Assembly: GCF_019704555.1 (NCBI RefSeq)
Contig: NZ_AP024745.1
Location: forward strand, 4,038,501-4,102,500
Direction of reading: 5' to 3'
DNA: 64,000 nt
DNA from: Actinoplanes sp. L3-i22
Lineage (GTDB): Bacteria; Actinomycetota; Actinomycetes; Mycobacteriales; Micromonosporaceae
Shown here: positions 24,818 to 33,752 of the stretch, in pieces
Position numbering within the stretch: the stretch's first letter is position 1
Layout: each line of letters opens with the position of its first letter
Program-made: the position numbers and the translations under genes
The notes under the pieces: model-generated
The model's database searches: none
What the model was told of the DNA's origin: nothing
What the model saw: the letters and a program-made list of their open reading frames with translations, nothing else

Positions 24818-27800
24818 ATGATCGACAACTCGATGTCCCGTCGTCGGCTGATGCAGTCCGCGGCCGTCGTCGCCGGCACCACCGTGGCCGGTTCGATGGT
24901 GAATGTTTCCGCCGCGGTCGCCTCCCCAGGTCTTGCTTCCGCAGGTGTGGCCGCCAGCCCCCGCGTCAACGGCCTGCCCGTTCCGTCCTCCTGGCGGGCG
25001 GTGCCGTTCAACCTCGACCAGGTCACTCTGCAGCCGAGCATCTTCACCGAGAAGCGCGACCGGATCCTCGCCTACGCCCGCGCCTACCCGGCGGATCGGA
25101 TCCTCAGCAACTTCCGGGCCGCCGCCGGCCTGGACACTCTCGGCGCCCAGCCGCCCGGCGGGTGGGATGACGCCACCGGCAACCTGCGCGGGCACTACAG
25201 CGGGCACTTCATCTCGATGCTGGCCCAGGCATGGGCGGGCACCGGTGAGGCCGTCTTCAAGGACAAGCTCGACTACGTCGTGGGCGCGCTCAAGCAGTGC
25301 CAGGACACGTGGACCGCGCAGGTCGGCGTGCCCGGCACGCCGCCACCGGCGCCGACCTGGGCCGGTGGGCTGGTGCTCTCCGGCGACGGCCAGTACGTCG
25401 GCCTGCCGGACGCCACCGTCGACGGGTTGAAAGAAATCACCATCGCGATCCGGGTGCAGCTTTCCGAGCTCCGCACCTGGTCGAGAGTCTTCGACTTCGG
25501 CACCGGGACCACGGTCAACATGTTCCTGACCGTGGACGCCGGCAGCGGACCACGATTCGCCATCACCACCGGCGGCAGCGGCAACGAGCAGCGGATCAGC
25601 GGGACCACGCCGCTGCCGGAGAACCAGTGGGTCCATCTGGCGGTCACCCTCGGCGGCGGTGTCGGCACCCTGTACGTGGACGGCGCGGTTGCCGGCACCA
25701 ACACCGCGATGACCCTGACGCCGGCCGACCTGGGCGCCCCGAAGAACAACTGGATCGGCCGCTCCCAGTACGGCGACGCCCTGCTCAAGGGCACCGTCGA
25801 CGAGTTCCACCTGTTCGACCGCGCCCTGACCGCGGCGGACATCACCACCCTGGCCACCACCCCAACCGGTGCCGGCAGCGCCATCGCCCCGGCCGTCATC
25901 TCAGGCGGCGCCGGCAACGCCCCGGGCACCACCTCAGGCGGCGCTGGGAGCCGCACTTCGGCCGTCGCTTCAGCCGCCATCCCGGCCGGTGCCGGCAGCG
26001 CCACCTTGGCCGCCGCTTCAGTCGGCGCCGGGAGCGCCACCCTGGCCGCCGCTTCAGTCGGCGCCGGGAGCGCCACCCCGGCGGCCGTTTCAGCCGGCGG
26101 CGGCAGCGCCGCCCCGGCCGCGGATGACGGCGTGCACGGAAACCTTGCCTGGTACCGGTTCGACGAGACGTCCGGCACCGTCGTTGCGGACTCCTCCGGC
26201 CGGCACTGGGACGCGGCGGTCGTCACCGGCCCGGGCGGCGCGCCCGGCCCGAGCCACGCCGGCTTCCTCGCGGCGTACCCGGAAACGCAGTTCATCCAGC
26301 TCGAGCAGTACACGACCTACCCGGCGATCTGGGCGCCCTACTACACCTGCCACAAGATCATGCGGGGCCTGCTGGACGCGCACACCCTGACCGGCAACGC
26401 GGTCGCCCTGGAGATCGCCCGCGGCATGGGCGACTGGGTGCACAGCCGCCTGTCGGTGCTGCCCCGCGAACAGCTCGACCGGATGTGGGCGCTCTACATC
26501 GCCGGCGAGTACGGCGGCATGAACGAGGTGATGGCGGATCTTTTCGCCCTCACCGGCGACGAAAAGTTCCTTCAGACCGCCCGCTGCTTCGACAACACCG
26601 CGCTGCTCGCCGCGTGCGTGGCCAGCACCGACGCCCTCGACGGTCGGCACGCCAACCAGCACATCCCGCAGTTCCTCGGCTACCTGCGGATGTACGAGAA
26701 CGGCGACGGCCGGGACTACCGCACGGCGGCGAAGAACTTCTTCGGCATGGTCGTGCCGCACCGCACCTACGTGCACGGCGGAACCGGCCAGGGTGAGGTG
26801 TTCCGCAAGCGCGACGCGATCGCCGCGACCATCGTGACCAGCACGAACGCCGAGTCCTGCGCGGCGTACAACATGCTCAAGGTGGCGCGTAACCTGTTCC
26901 TGCACGCGCCGGACGCGGACTTCTTCGACTACTACGAGAAGGCGCTGGTCAACCAGATCCTCGCGTCCCGCCGGGACGCCGAGAGCACCACGAACCCGCT
27001 GGTCACCTACATGGTGCCGGTCGGTCCCGGTGCCCGCCGCGACTACGGCAACATCGGTACCTGCTGTGGTGGCACCGGGTTGGAGAACCACACCAAGTAC
27101 CAGGACTCCATCTACTTCGCCTCACCCCGTGGCGACGTGCTCTACGTCAATCTGTACATACCGTCCACATTGGACTGGAAAGCGCGCGGCCTCACTGTCA
27201 CCCAGGCCGGTGACTATCCACGCGCCGAGAGCAGCACGCTGACCATCACCGGCCACGGCCGGCTCGACCTGCGGCTGCGTGTGCCGTCCTGGGCCGCCGC
27301 CGGGTTCGCCGTGAAGATCAACGGCCGCGCGGTGAAGGCGTCCGGATGCGGCTCCGACGGGTACCTCAGTCTCGCGCGGACCTGGCGTTCCGGCGACCGG
27401 GTGGAGATTTCCTTCCCCTATGCGCTGCACGTCGAGAAGGCCCTGGACGACCCGACCCTGCAAGCCCTGATGAACGGCCCGATCGCGCTGATCGCCAAGT
27501 CGGCGCAGACCGATTACGTGTCCCGGTCCTGGTACTCGTCGCTGCCGCTGTCCGGCGACCTGACCCCGGTCGCGGGCGGGTTCACGCCGTTCCACTCCGG
27601 CGACACCGATGCCTACCACGCGTACTTCCGCCGCGCGGAACCACGGATCGTCTTCGACGGCCAGGACTCCGGCGTCCCCAACCGCGCCGACTCCGCGGGC
27701 ACGACGTTCCTGGACCGGCTCTGGGCGGGCGCGCCGTTCGCCGACCGGCGGGCCTTCGAGCGAGCGGTCAACTCCACCGCCCGCGTGTGGTCCAAGAGCG

Positions 27801-27862
27801 GTCTGCTCAGCCGTACCGAAATCTCCGAAGTCTCCGCAGCCGCCGGAAGGGCCTATCGGTGA
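24818..27862 (+). CDS. Secreted GH127-type arabinofuranosidase with inserted LamG module
   Basis: A 1014-residue protein with a Tat-type signal (SRRRLMQSAAVVAG). Catalytic sequence of the DUF1680/GH127 type begins at about residue 58 (FNLDQVTLQPSIFTEKRD) and is interrupted after ALKQCQDTW. Residues 175-345 are a LamG/concanavalin-like domain, followed by a 90-residue Ala/Gly/Ser repeat linker. The catalytic part resumes at about residue 480 (FLAAYPETQFIQLEQY...YYTCHKIMRGLLDAH) and contains the SCAAYNMLKVARNLF and GTCCGGTGLENH motifs with the Cys pair. The segment LAWYRFDETSGTVVADSSG, usually the first strands of LamG, comes after the linker, so the module looks permuted. It probably trims arabinose from plant glycans outside the cell. 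Confidence 0.88.
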   Translation: MIDNSMSRRRLMQSAAVVAGTTVAGSMVNVSAAVASPGLASAGVAASPRVNGLPVPSSWRAVPFNLDQVTLQPSIFTEKRDRILAYARAYPADRILSNFRAAAGLDTLGAQPPGGWDDATGNLRGHYSGHFISMLAQAWAGTGEAVFKDKLDYVVGALKQCQDTWTAQVGVPGTPPPAPTWAGGLVLSGDGQYVGLPDATVDGLKEITIAIRVQLSELRTWSRVFDFGTGTTVNMFLTVDAGSGPRFAITTGGSGNEQRISGTTPLPENQWVHLAVTLGGGVGTLYVDGAVAGTNTAMTLTPADLGAPKNNWIGRSQYGDALLKGTVDEFHLFDRALTAADITTLATTPTGAGSAIAPAVISGGAGNAPGTTSGGAGSRTSAVASAAIPAGAGSATLAAASVGAGSATLAAASVGAGSATPAAVSAGGGSAAPAADDGVHGNLAWYRFDETSGTVVADSSGRHWDAAVVTGPGGAPGPSHAGFLAAYPETQFIQLEQYTTYPAIWAPYYTCHKIMRGLLDAHTLTGNAVALEIARGMGDWVHSRLSVLPREQLDRMWALYIAGEYGGMNEVMADLFALTGDEKFLQTARCFDNTALLAACVASTDALDGRHANQHIPQFLGYLRMYENGDGRDYRTAAKNFFGMVVPHRTYVHGGTGQGEVFRKRDAIAATIVTSTNAESCAAYNMLKVARNLFLHAPDADFFDYYEKALVNQILASRRDAESTTNPLVTYMVPVGPGARRDYGNIGTCCGGTGLENHTKYQDSIYFASPRGDVLYVNLYIPSTLDWKARGLTVTQAGDYPRAESSTLTITGHGRLDLRLRVPSWAAAGFAVKINGRAVKASGCGSDGYLSLARTWRSGDRVEISFPYALHVEKALDDPTLQALMNGPIALIAKSAQTDYVSRSWYSSLPLSGDLTPVAGGFTPFHSGDTDAYHAYFRRAEPRIVFDGQDSGVPNRADSAGTTFLDRLWAGAPFADRRAFERAVNSTARVWSKSGLLSRTEISEVSAAAGRAYR
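25880..26115. repeat. 36-bp tandem repeat in the GH127-LamG linker
   Basis: Copies of a unit near GGCGCCGGGAGCGCCACC followed by TTGGCCGCCGCTTCAGTC repeat in frame and encode (V)GAGSATLAAAS-type peptides. Unit length is a multiple of three. The repeat builds a flexible linker between the LamG insert and the rest of the catalytic domain. Confidence 0.85.
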
Positions 27863-30800
27863 GAAAGTTTCCTTTGGTCGTGGCGGCAGGTTTGTTGCTG
27901 ACCGTCCTGTCGCCGGTGGCCGCGGACGCGGCGCCGAACGCCGACACCCCCTATCCCACCTTCAAGGGCGCCGCTGACCCGGTGCCGGACGAGCGCACCG
28001 GCTACCACGTCCGCAACCAGCTGCAGGCGATCTTCGACGCCGACGTCGCGGCCGGCGCCGGATCGAGCACCGACGACGACTTCTGGATCGACCGGATGCT
28101 GGCCCGCACCGGCAACGCGCCCGGCGGCTCCAACGGCGACGCGAACCAGTACCTGTTCAGCCGCGGTCGCGCGGTGTTCATGAAGACCCACCAGCCCGGC
28201 ACGCTCGGGTTCGGCGGCGAGGTCGCCTACATCGAGACGATCGCCGGCGGACAGGGTGCCTACACGATCACCGCCTCGGTCGGCGGCGCCGACGTGTCGC
28301 TCGCCGAGGACGCCGCGCAGCGCAAGCAGACGCCGAGCTACTGGCGCGGTGTGTTCACCGGCGGCGGGCTCAAGGTGGTGGAGACCAAGTACCTCACCGA
28401 CGACAATGTCGCGGTCACCGGCCTGGACCTGACCAGCACGACCGGGTCCGCGAAGGACGTCACGCTGACGGCGACATCTTCCTTCGCCAAGACGGCGGCC
28501 GACGGCAACGAGCTCACCGGCGCGGCCCGTGCGTTCAACCAGCTGACCACGGTCTTCCCGCGGTTCTCCGGGGACGGCTTCGCGCCGGTGGACGGGACGC
28601 TGCGCCGTACCGTCGCGGTTCCGGCCGAGGGAACCGCCCGGACCAAGGTGCAGCTCGGCTTCGTGACCAGGGAGAACCCGGGGGCGGGGACCGAGTACGA
28701 GCACTACCGCGATCTCACGCCGGGCGCGGCGTACTCCGAGCACGTCACGGCCTACAACCGGTGGTGGGCCGACAACGTGCCCTACCTGGACACGCCGGAG
28801 AACAACATCGACAAGACGCTGTTCTACCGCTGGTGGCTGATGCGCTACAACTTCCTCGACGCCGACCTGCCCGGCAACGACTACCAGTTCCCGACGTCGA
28901 TGGAGGGCGTGCTCGGCTACAACAACGCGATCGTGCTGACCACCGGCATGTTCGTCGACGACCTCAAGTACTTCCGCGACCCGGTCTACTCCTATGGCCC
29001 GTGGGTGTCCGCCGGCGAGGTGGCGAAAAGTTCCAAATACGTCGACAACCCCGGCGACCCGGCGAACTGGTCCAACAGCTACACCGAGTACATCTCCGAG
29101 GCGGCGTGGCGGTCCTACCAGCTGCACGGCGGGCCGGCGGCGATCGCCGGCAACCTGGCCAGGTACGCCGAGAACGACGTCAAGGGACTGCAGCAGGCCT
29201 ACGACTTCGACGGCAACGGCCTGATCGAGTACAACTGGGGCGCGATGACCGGCAACGACGCCGACGCGGTGTCGTTCCACTGGAAACCCGGCTACATGGA
29301 CCGCACCGAGAACGCCTACCTCTACTCAAACGCGCTCGCCTCGGCGAACGCCTACCGGACCGCGGGGAACACCGCGAAGGCCGCCGAGATGGAAAGTTTC
29401 GCCGCGAGCATCAAGGCCGCGGTCCTGAAGTACCTGTGGGAACCCAAGCGCAGCGCCCCGGACCAGATGGGCCTGGACGGCAACCTGCTCAAGCACCGGT
29501 TGGTTTCCTCCAACGAACTGGTCCCGTGGAAGGAAATCAACAACTACTACCCGTTCTCGGTCGGCCTGATGCCCAAGCCCGGCGACGCCGACTACACCCA
29601 GCCCTACGTCGAGGCGCTGCGCCTGTTCGCCGACGACACGCAGTACCCGATCTTCCCGTTCACCACGGCCAACCAGGCCGACAAGGCCGCCGCGGCGGCC
29701 GCCGGTGAGCCCGGCAGCAACAACTTCTCGATCATCAACTCGACCGTGACGTTCCGGATGCTCTCCTCGGTGCTGCGCAACTACCCGAACCAGTACATCG
29801 ACGCCGAGTGGTACAAGAAGCTGCTCTACTGGAACGCCTGGGCCCAGTACCAGGGCAACGGCGACAACCGGTACCCGGACCAGAACGAGTTCTGGGCCGA
29901 CGGCTCACCCGCGAACGGCGGGAGCGTCGACTACCGCTCGTGGATCCACCACACCATCCTCGGCGCCACCAACTTCACCATGATCGAGGACGCGATGGGC
30001 CTGCGCCCGCGCGACGACGCCAAGGTGGAGCTCGACCCGATCGACATCGGCTGGGACCACTTCACCGCCAACAACATCCGCTACCGCGACAAGGACCTGA
30101 CGATCGTCTGGGACAAGCCCGGTGGCACCCGCCACTACGGCGCCGACGTCCCCGAGGGCTACTCGGTCTACCTCGACGGCAAGCTCGCCTTCACCGCCGA
30201 CAAGCTGGGCAAACTCGTCTACGACCCGGCCACCGGCGAGGTTCAGGCGGCCGCCGGGGTGACCGTCACGTCCACGGCGAAAATTTCCGTCAAGGCGCCG
30301 GCCGACGTGCGGTTCGCGGCCGACGACCGGATCGTCGACGTGATGGCGAAGGCGGGCGCCGACATCGCGCCGGAAAGCACCGGCAGCGCCGACGTCGCCC
30401 AGGGCCGCCCGGCCACCGCCACCTTCTCGGCCGCGGGCCGGGCACCGCAGGGCGCGGTCGACGGCACCACCGTCAACGAGCCGTTCTGGGGCACCGCCGG
30501 CTCACCGAACGCCACCGACGCGATCGACCTCGATCTGCAGGGCGAACGCGACATCGACGACGTGCGCGTGTACTTCTACAACACCTCGACCAGCGCCACC
30601 GTCGCCGGCTACGCGCCACCCGCGCAGTTCACGGTCGGCTACGACGACGGCGACGGCTGGAAGACCGTGCCCGGCCAGAGCCGCAGCCCGGCCTACCCGC
30701 GCGGCAACCTCAACCGGATCCGCTTCCCGTCGCTGAAGGCCACCAAGCTGCGGATCACCGTCCAGCACGCGCCCGGGGCCAAAACCGGAATCAAAGAAAT

Positions 30801-33351
30801 CCAGGCTTACGGTACGGGCGTTGCCGCGCCCGCCGCGAGCGACAAGCCGCCCCTGGCCGACGCGTGGCTCGACTCGAGCTACAACCAGGCCGGATCCGCC
30901 CGCCTGATCGGGCTCGCCCAGGACGACGGGAACCCCGGCGGGAACCTGACCGTGGCCTGGTCCGTTGTGGACGCCCCGGACGGCGGCGCGGTCGCCTTCG
31001 ACCCGGCGAGCACGCCCACCACGGTTGCCCGGTTCACCAAGTCCGGCCGCTACACGCTGCGGCTGAGCGTCACCAGCGGGGACCAGACGGCGTACCAGGA
31101 CGTCGTGGTCAACGGCACCGCACTGGCCGAGGGGCAGATCAACGTGGCGGCCACCGCCACCGCGTCGGCCAGCTTCACGGCCGGCTGGAACGCGGTCGGC
31201 GCGGTCAACGACGGCAAGCCGGCGCTGTTCACCGGCGGCGCGCAGACCGATCTGTGGGGCACCTGGACCGGGAGCGAGCCGGCGACCCGCTGGCTGCAGT
31301 ACGACTTCCCGTCCGCGGTGCGCGTCGACCGTGCCTCGATCGACTTCTGGTCGGACAGCACCACCGGAGGCAGCGGCGTCTCGGTCCCGAAGTCCTGGAA
31401 ACTCCAGTACTGGGACGGGACCACCTTCAAGGACGTGACCGGTGCGAACGGGTTCGATCCGGCGGTCCGGGGCAGCACCAACCAGGTGTCGTTCGACCCG
31501 GTCACCACCACCCGGCTGCGGGCCACGTTCAACGCGCTGCCGAACGCGGCCGGGACCGCGTACTCCGCGGTCGGCGTCTCCGAATGGCGGGTGTTCGCCT
31601 CGGCCGCCTCGTCGATCGCCGGATATGACGCGCGTACCCAGGTCGGCGTCCTGCCCACGCTGCCCGCGACGGTCGAGGTGACCTACGCGGACGGCGCCCG
31701 GCTGCCGATGGCGGTCGCGTGGGGGACAGTTTCCGCCGACCAGGTCAAGGCGGTGGGAGATTTCACCGTCGCCGGCTTCGTGGCCGGCACCACGCTGACC
31801 GCGACCGCACACGTCTGGGTCCGGGGCAGCGATCCGGTGCAGATCAACACGGTCGACCCGGTGGCGGTCGCCACCGCGGTCGGCGTTGCGCCGGTGCTCC
31901 CCGCCGGGGTGACGGTGGGCTACAACGACGGGTCGCGCCAGAGCGGGATCGCGGTCACCTGGGCCACCATCGATCCGGCGAAATATTCCGCCGCGGGCAC
32001 GTTCGACGTGGCCGGAACCGTTGCCGGCACGGACAAGCCGGCCACCGCGACCGTCACGGTCGGGGCCGGCGGGCCCTCGGACAGCTCGCCACCGGTCGCC
32101 GCGGTGACTCTGGATCCCGATCCGGCCAGTGGCTGGGCCCGCACCGACGTGAAGGTTTCGGTCAGCGCCACCGACAACCGCGACGACAGCCCGAAGCTGG
32201 AGGTTTCCGTCGGCACCGGGGACTGGCAGAACTACACCGCGCCGGTCACCGTGACGACGGAAGGTTCCACCACGGTCAAGGGGCGGGCCACCGATGACGC
32301 CGGCAACGTCTCGGCGGTCACCGACCGTACCGTCAGAATTGATCGGACCGCGCCCACCGCGAACGCCGCGCTGAACGCCGCGACCCGGACCGTCACCATC
32401 ACCGGGACCGACGCGCTCTCCGGCATCGGCGCCGCCCAGTACCGGCTGACCGTCGGCGGCGTCGTCACCCAGGACTGGACCGCCGCGAGCGGCGGCGTGC
32501 CGATCGGCTCGGCGGCGACCACGGTCGGCTACCGGACGGTCGACCTGGCCGGCAACGTCTCCACCGAGGGCAGTCTGGACGTGGCGGCCGGGCAGGCGCC
32601 GGTGAACGTGGCCCGGACCGGCACGGCGTCCGCGTCCTACACGCCGGGCTGGCTCACCGCCGACAACCTCGCCGACGGCGTCCAGCCGACCGGCGCGACC
32701 GGGCCGAACACCGACGTCTGGAACACCTGGCCGCAGGTCGGTGAGCAGTGGATCCAGCTCGACTGGGGGTCGCCGGTGACCGTCGACCACAGCCGGATCT
32801 GGTTCACCCAGGACCTCGACGACTCGGGCGCCGGGGTCGCGCCACCCCAGTCGTGGAAGCTGCAGTACTGGGCGGCCGACGGCACCTGGCAGGACGTGGC
32901 GGAACCTTCCGCCTACGGCACGTCGGCCACGGCGTGGAACACGGTGAATTTTTCCGCCGTCACCACGACCAAGCTGCGGGCGCTGCTGACGGCCAGCGGG
33001 ACCGAGGAGGGCAAGGGCGCTCCGGGGGTGCAGGAGTGGGAGGTCTACGACGTCCCGGGCATGCCGCAGCCGCAGTTCAAGGTGAACGTCGAGGCGAAGA
33101 CGCAGTGCCTGGCCGGTAAGGCGTATGTCGCGGTCAACGCCGTGAACGCGGACGACAAGTCGCTGGAGATAGGCCTGAGCACGTCCTACGGCTCGCGGAA
33201 GGCGGCGGCGATCGCCCCGGGCAAGGCCGCCTACCAGTCGTTCAACAGCCGCACGGCCGTCATCCAGGCGGGCGCGGCGACGGTGACGGTCACGAGCGGC
33301 TCGACCACGGAGACACTGACGGCCCCATACGGCGCCATCAGCTGTTCCTGA
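27859..33351 (+). CDS. Giant secreted multidomain (alpha/alpha)6 glycoside hydrolase
   Basis: An exported enzyme of 1830 residues. A signal peptide (FPLVVAAGLLLTVLSPVAADA) leads into an MGH1/GH63-like (alpha/alpha)6 catalytic region over about residues 30-770 (DYQFPTSMEGVLGYNNA, YDFDGNGLIEYNWGAM, NNFSIINSTVTFRMLSS). After it come a discoidin domain (840-990), a PKD-like domain, a CBM32-like domain (about 1100-1240), two bacterial Ig-like domains (Big_4), two chitobiase/Ig-like repeats, another CBM32-like domain and an 85-residue Cys-flanked C-terminal domain shared with the GH43 protein downstream. GTG 27859 overlaps the previous stop (GTGA). The substrate is probably a plant or microbial glycan; specificity is not visible. 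Several GAAA-N-TTTC palindromes lie inside. Confidence 0.85.
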   Translation: MRKFPLVVAAGLLLTVLSPVAADAAPNADTPYPTFKGAADPVPDERTGYHVRNQLQAIFDADVAAGAGSSTDDDFWIDRMLARTGNAPGGSNGDANQYLFSRGRAVFMKTHQPGTLGFGGEVAYIETIAGGQGAYTITASVGGADVSLAEDAAQRKQTPSYWRGVFTGGGLKVVETKYLTDDNVAVTGLDLTSTTGSAKDVTLTATSSFAKTAADGNELTGAARAFNQLTTVFPRFSGDGFAPVDGTLRRTVAVPAEGTARTKVQLGFVTRENPGAGTEYEHYRDLTPGAAYSEHVTAYNRWWADNVPYLDTPENNIDKTLFYRWWLMRYNFLDADLPGNDYQFPTSMEGVLGYNNAIVLTTGMFVDDLKYFRDPVYSYGPWVSAGEVAKSSKYVDNPGDPANWSNSYTEYISEAAWRSYQLHGGPAAIAGNLARYAENDVKGLQQAYDFDGNGLIEYNWGAMTGNDADAVSFHWKPGYMDRTENAYLYSNALASANAYRTAGNTAKAAEMESFAASIKAAVLKYLWEPKRSAPDQMGLDGNLLKHRLVSSNELVPWKEINNYYPFSVGLMPKPGDADYTQPYVEALRLFADDTQYPIFPFTTANQADKAAAAAAGEPGSNNFSIINSTVTFRMLSSVLRNYPNQYIDAEWYKKLLYWNAWAQYQGNGDNRYPDQNEFWADGSPANGGSVDYRSWIHHTILGATNFTMIEDAMGLRPRDDAKVELDPIDIGWDHFTANNIRYRDKDLTIVWDKPGGTRHYGADVPEGYSVYLDGKLAFTADKLGKLVYDPATGEVQAAAGVTVTSTAKISVKAPADVRFAADDRIVDVMAKAGADIAPESTGSADVAQGRPATATFSAAGRAPQGAVDGTTVNEPFWGTAGSPNATDAIDLDLQGERDIDDVRVYFYNTSTSATVAGYAPPAQFTVGYDDGDGWKTVPGQSRSPAYPRGNLNRIRFPSLKATKLRITVQHAPGAKTGIKEIQAYGTGVAAPAASDKPPLADAWLDSSYNQAGSARLIGLAQDDGNPGGNLTVAWSVVDAPDGGAVAFDPASTPTTVARFTKSGRYTLRLSVTSGDQTAYQDVVVNGTALAEGQINVAATATASASFTAGWNAVGAVNDGKPALFTGGAQTDLWGTWTGSEPATRWLQYDFPSAVRVDRASIDFWSDSTTGGSGVSVPKSWKLQYWDGTTFKDVTGANGFDPAVRGSTNQVSFDPVTTTRLRATFNALPNAAGTAYSAVGVSEWRVFASAASSIAGYDARTQVGVLPTLPATVEVTYADGARLPMAVAWGTVSADQVKAVGDFTVAGFVAGTTLTATAHVWVRGSDPVQINTVDPVAVATAVGVAPVLPAGVTVGYNDGSRQSGIAVTWATIDPAKYSAAGTFDVAGTVAGTDKPATATVTVGAGGPSDSSPPVAAVTLDPDPASGWARTDVKVSVSATDNRDDSPKLEVSVGTGDWQNYTAPVTVTTEGSTTVKGRATDDAGNVSAVTDRTVRIDRTAPTANAALNAATRTVTITGTDALSGIGAAQYRLTVGGVVTQDWTAASGGVPIGSAATTVGYRTVDLAGNVSTEGSLDVAAGQAPVNVARTGTASASYTPGWLTADNLADGVQPTGATGPNTDVWNTWPQVGEQWIQLDWGSPVTVDHSRIWFTQDLDDSGAGVAPPQSWKLQYWAADGTWQDVAEPSAYGTSATAWNTVNFSAVTTTKLRALLTASGTEEGKGAPGVQEWEVYDVPGMPQPQFKVNVEAKTQCLAGKAYVAVNAVNADDKSLEIGLSTSYGSRKAAAIAPGKAAYQSFNSRTAVIQAGAATVTVTSGSTTETLTAPYGAISCS

Positions 33352-33752
33352 TCAGGTGGCGGCGTCCTCGACCCCCTCGGGGCGCCGCCACCGCTCACCT
33401 CCCCGTCCGCGTTCACCACCAGCTGCGATGCGGTTGCCGACAACCGTTTGTTGCCGAGCGTCAGTCGCCCAGCGGGACCGCCCGGTGGCAGCGCTGACCT
33501 GCAGTTACTCGTGACCGACCCTTGCCGACCAGCGATCCGGCCGCGCCGTCGGCCACCGACTGCTCGCACCGCTCATCGCCGGGCGACCCAGCCACTGCCA
33601 TCGCCTTCTGACCCCGTCCGGCTGCGTCCGGTGCCGCGCACGTCGCGTCGCCCGGCGCGCTTCGTGCCAGCCCCATCCGAACTCGTTCCTACGGCTGTCC
33701 GTCGCGTCCCACCCCGCTGGGCGCCGCTTCTGTCCCCGAGGAGATCAGCACG
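33352..33752. other. 401-base gap with terminator and promoter region
   Basis: It begins with a hairpin (33355-33392, listed separately). The middle has no convincing gene. A TTGCCGACAACCGTTTGTTGCC element at about 33434-33455 has imperfect dyad symmetry and could be an operator. The end carries GAGGAG before the GH43 start. The gap makes independent transcription of the GH43-surface protein genes likely. Confidence 0.5.
33355..33392 (+). terminator. Terminator after the giant hydrolase gene
   Basis: GGTGGCGGCG and CGCCGCCACC form a perfect 10-bp stem around an 18-base loop, directly after the stop at 33351. Confidence 0.7.

Noticed and set aside
30502..32790. Very long open frame on the minus strand opposite the giant hydrolase (and similar long frames opposite most genes)
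   Set aside because: High G+C removes stop codons from antisense frames. The predicted proteins are Arg/Gly/Pro/Val-rich without domains, while the plus-strand product has clear domains.
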